Shown here in pieces: positions 63,789 to 64,000 of a stretch of 64,000 nt of DNA. A program made the position numbers and the translations under genes. The first letter of the stretch is position 1. The number at the start of each line of letters is the position of its first letter. The DNA is from Coenobita brevimanus (Eukaryota; Arthropoda; Malacostraca; Decapoda; Coenobitidae). The stretch covers positions 14,156,510 through 14,220,509 of the forward strand of contig CM064681.1 of assembly GCA_032717465.1 (NCBI GenBank), in the 5' to 3' direction. The notes under the pieces are model-generated. The model was not told the origin of the DNA. It saw only the letters and a list, made by a program, of their open reading frames with translations, and did no database searches.

Positions 63789-64000
63789 AGTGAATGTACT
63801 TTGTTGCAGAGTATAGCTGAGTTTGTATCTGTTCCCCTAGGTAAGGTGAAGCTCCAGTCAGAGTTAGTTACTGGTTCAGTGTGTGTGTGGGTGTTGTTGA
63901 CCAGCTACCTGTACAAGGGGTCACTTTCCTATTGGGTAATGGCTTGGTGGGAGGACAAACGAGTACTGTTCCCTGCGTATCAAAAACTCCCCTGAGTGAG
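63789..64000 (+). pseudogene. G3 protease, C-terminal part
   Basis: Frames give SIAEFVSVPLGKVKLQSELV and TGSV, then, after a one-base shift near 63880, DQLPVQGVTFLLGNGLVGG. This matches the PLCRVNLESG...LPMSGVTFL part of G1. The frame leaves the window at 64000. Confidence 0.8.

Larger units (their letters stand above)
55011..64000 (+). mobile_element. G3: third Gmr1-like element, split by LINE A copy 2
   Basis: Gag and the protease start are at 55011-56682; the protease resumes at 63789 and runs to the window edge. LINE A copy 2 sits between, with the duplication TAGCTGACCCT (56672-56682 and 63778-63788). A 288-base MITE interrupts gag. No LTR was seen upstream of 55011. Pol beyond the protease lies outside the window. 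Confidence 0.85.

Overview
The window is eukaryotic, with animal retrotransposon families, long CA/GA microsatellites, no operons and no bacterial-type gene packing. It looks like an arthropod, most likely a decapod crustacean. That is an inference from the mix of BEL/Pao, Ty3-type, I/jockey/CR1-type LINE and piggyBac elements and the very long dinucleotide repeats; no search was possible. I recognise no host protein-coding gene and no tRNA or rRNA. Nearly all of the window is a nest of transposable elements, mostly broken by stops and frameshifts, but several still show both ends and target-site duplications (TSDs).

Layout. 1-8.1 kb: a repeat with a GAT tail, a degraded BEL/Pao element on the minus strand (1539-5366), a jockey/CR1-like LINE fragment (LINE D) and a small LINE C-like tail. 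8.1-14.4 kb: a nearly full-length RNase H-bearing LINE (LINE E, plus strand) whose 3' UTR carries a tandemly duplicated, covarying hairpin. 14.4-16.3 kb: a 1.87 kb near-perfect palindrome with no spacer. 16.3-19.4 kb: microsatellites and unrecognised DNA. 19.5-23.8 kb: LINE B copy 1 (minus) with a LINE C 3' fragment inserted in it. 23.8-26.9 kb: a piggyBac transposon (minus). 27.2-37.4 kb: LINE B copy 2, split by LINE A copy 1. 37.9-52.3 kb: a LINE C copy (minus) split by two LTR elements, G2 (minus, itself holding a deleted piggyBac) and G1 (plus). 52.6-54.9 kb: repeats and the 5' part of a BEL/Pao-like element with an SGNH-hydrolase-like reading frame. 55.0-64.0 kb: a third Ty3-type element (G3, plus), split by LINE A copy 2, which holds a piggyBac-like element, which holds a hAT-type MITE.

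How the parts relate. The order of events can be read from reconstructable empty sites. G1 has matching LTRs and an ACAT TSD inside LINE C. G2 has a CTGT TSD in the GATA tail of the same LINE C. A piggyBac derivative sits in one LTR of G2 while the other LTR keeps the empty site. The main biological points are: (i) G1 has the order Gag-protease-integrase-RT-RNase H, a copia-like order in an element with Ty3-type enzymes, as in the Gmr1 group, and G2 has protease followed by the integrase zinc domain; (ii) the LINE E 3' UTR hairpins covary; (iii) a piggyBac derivative has an ATAT rather than TTAA duplication; (iv) an SGNH-like domain lies beside BEL/Pao signals; (v) the large palindrome.
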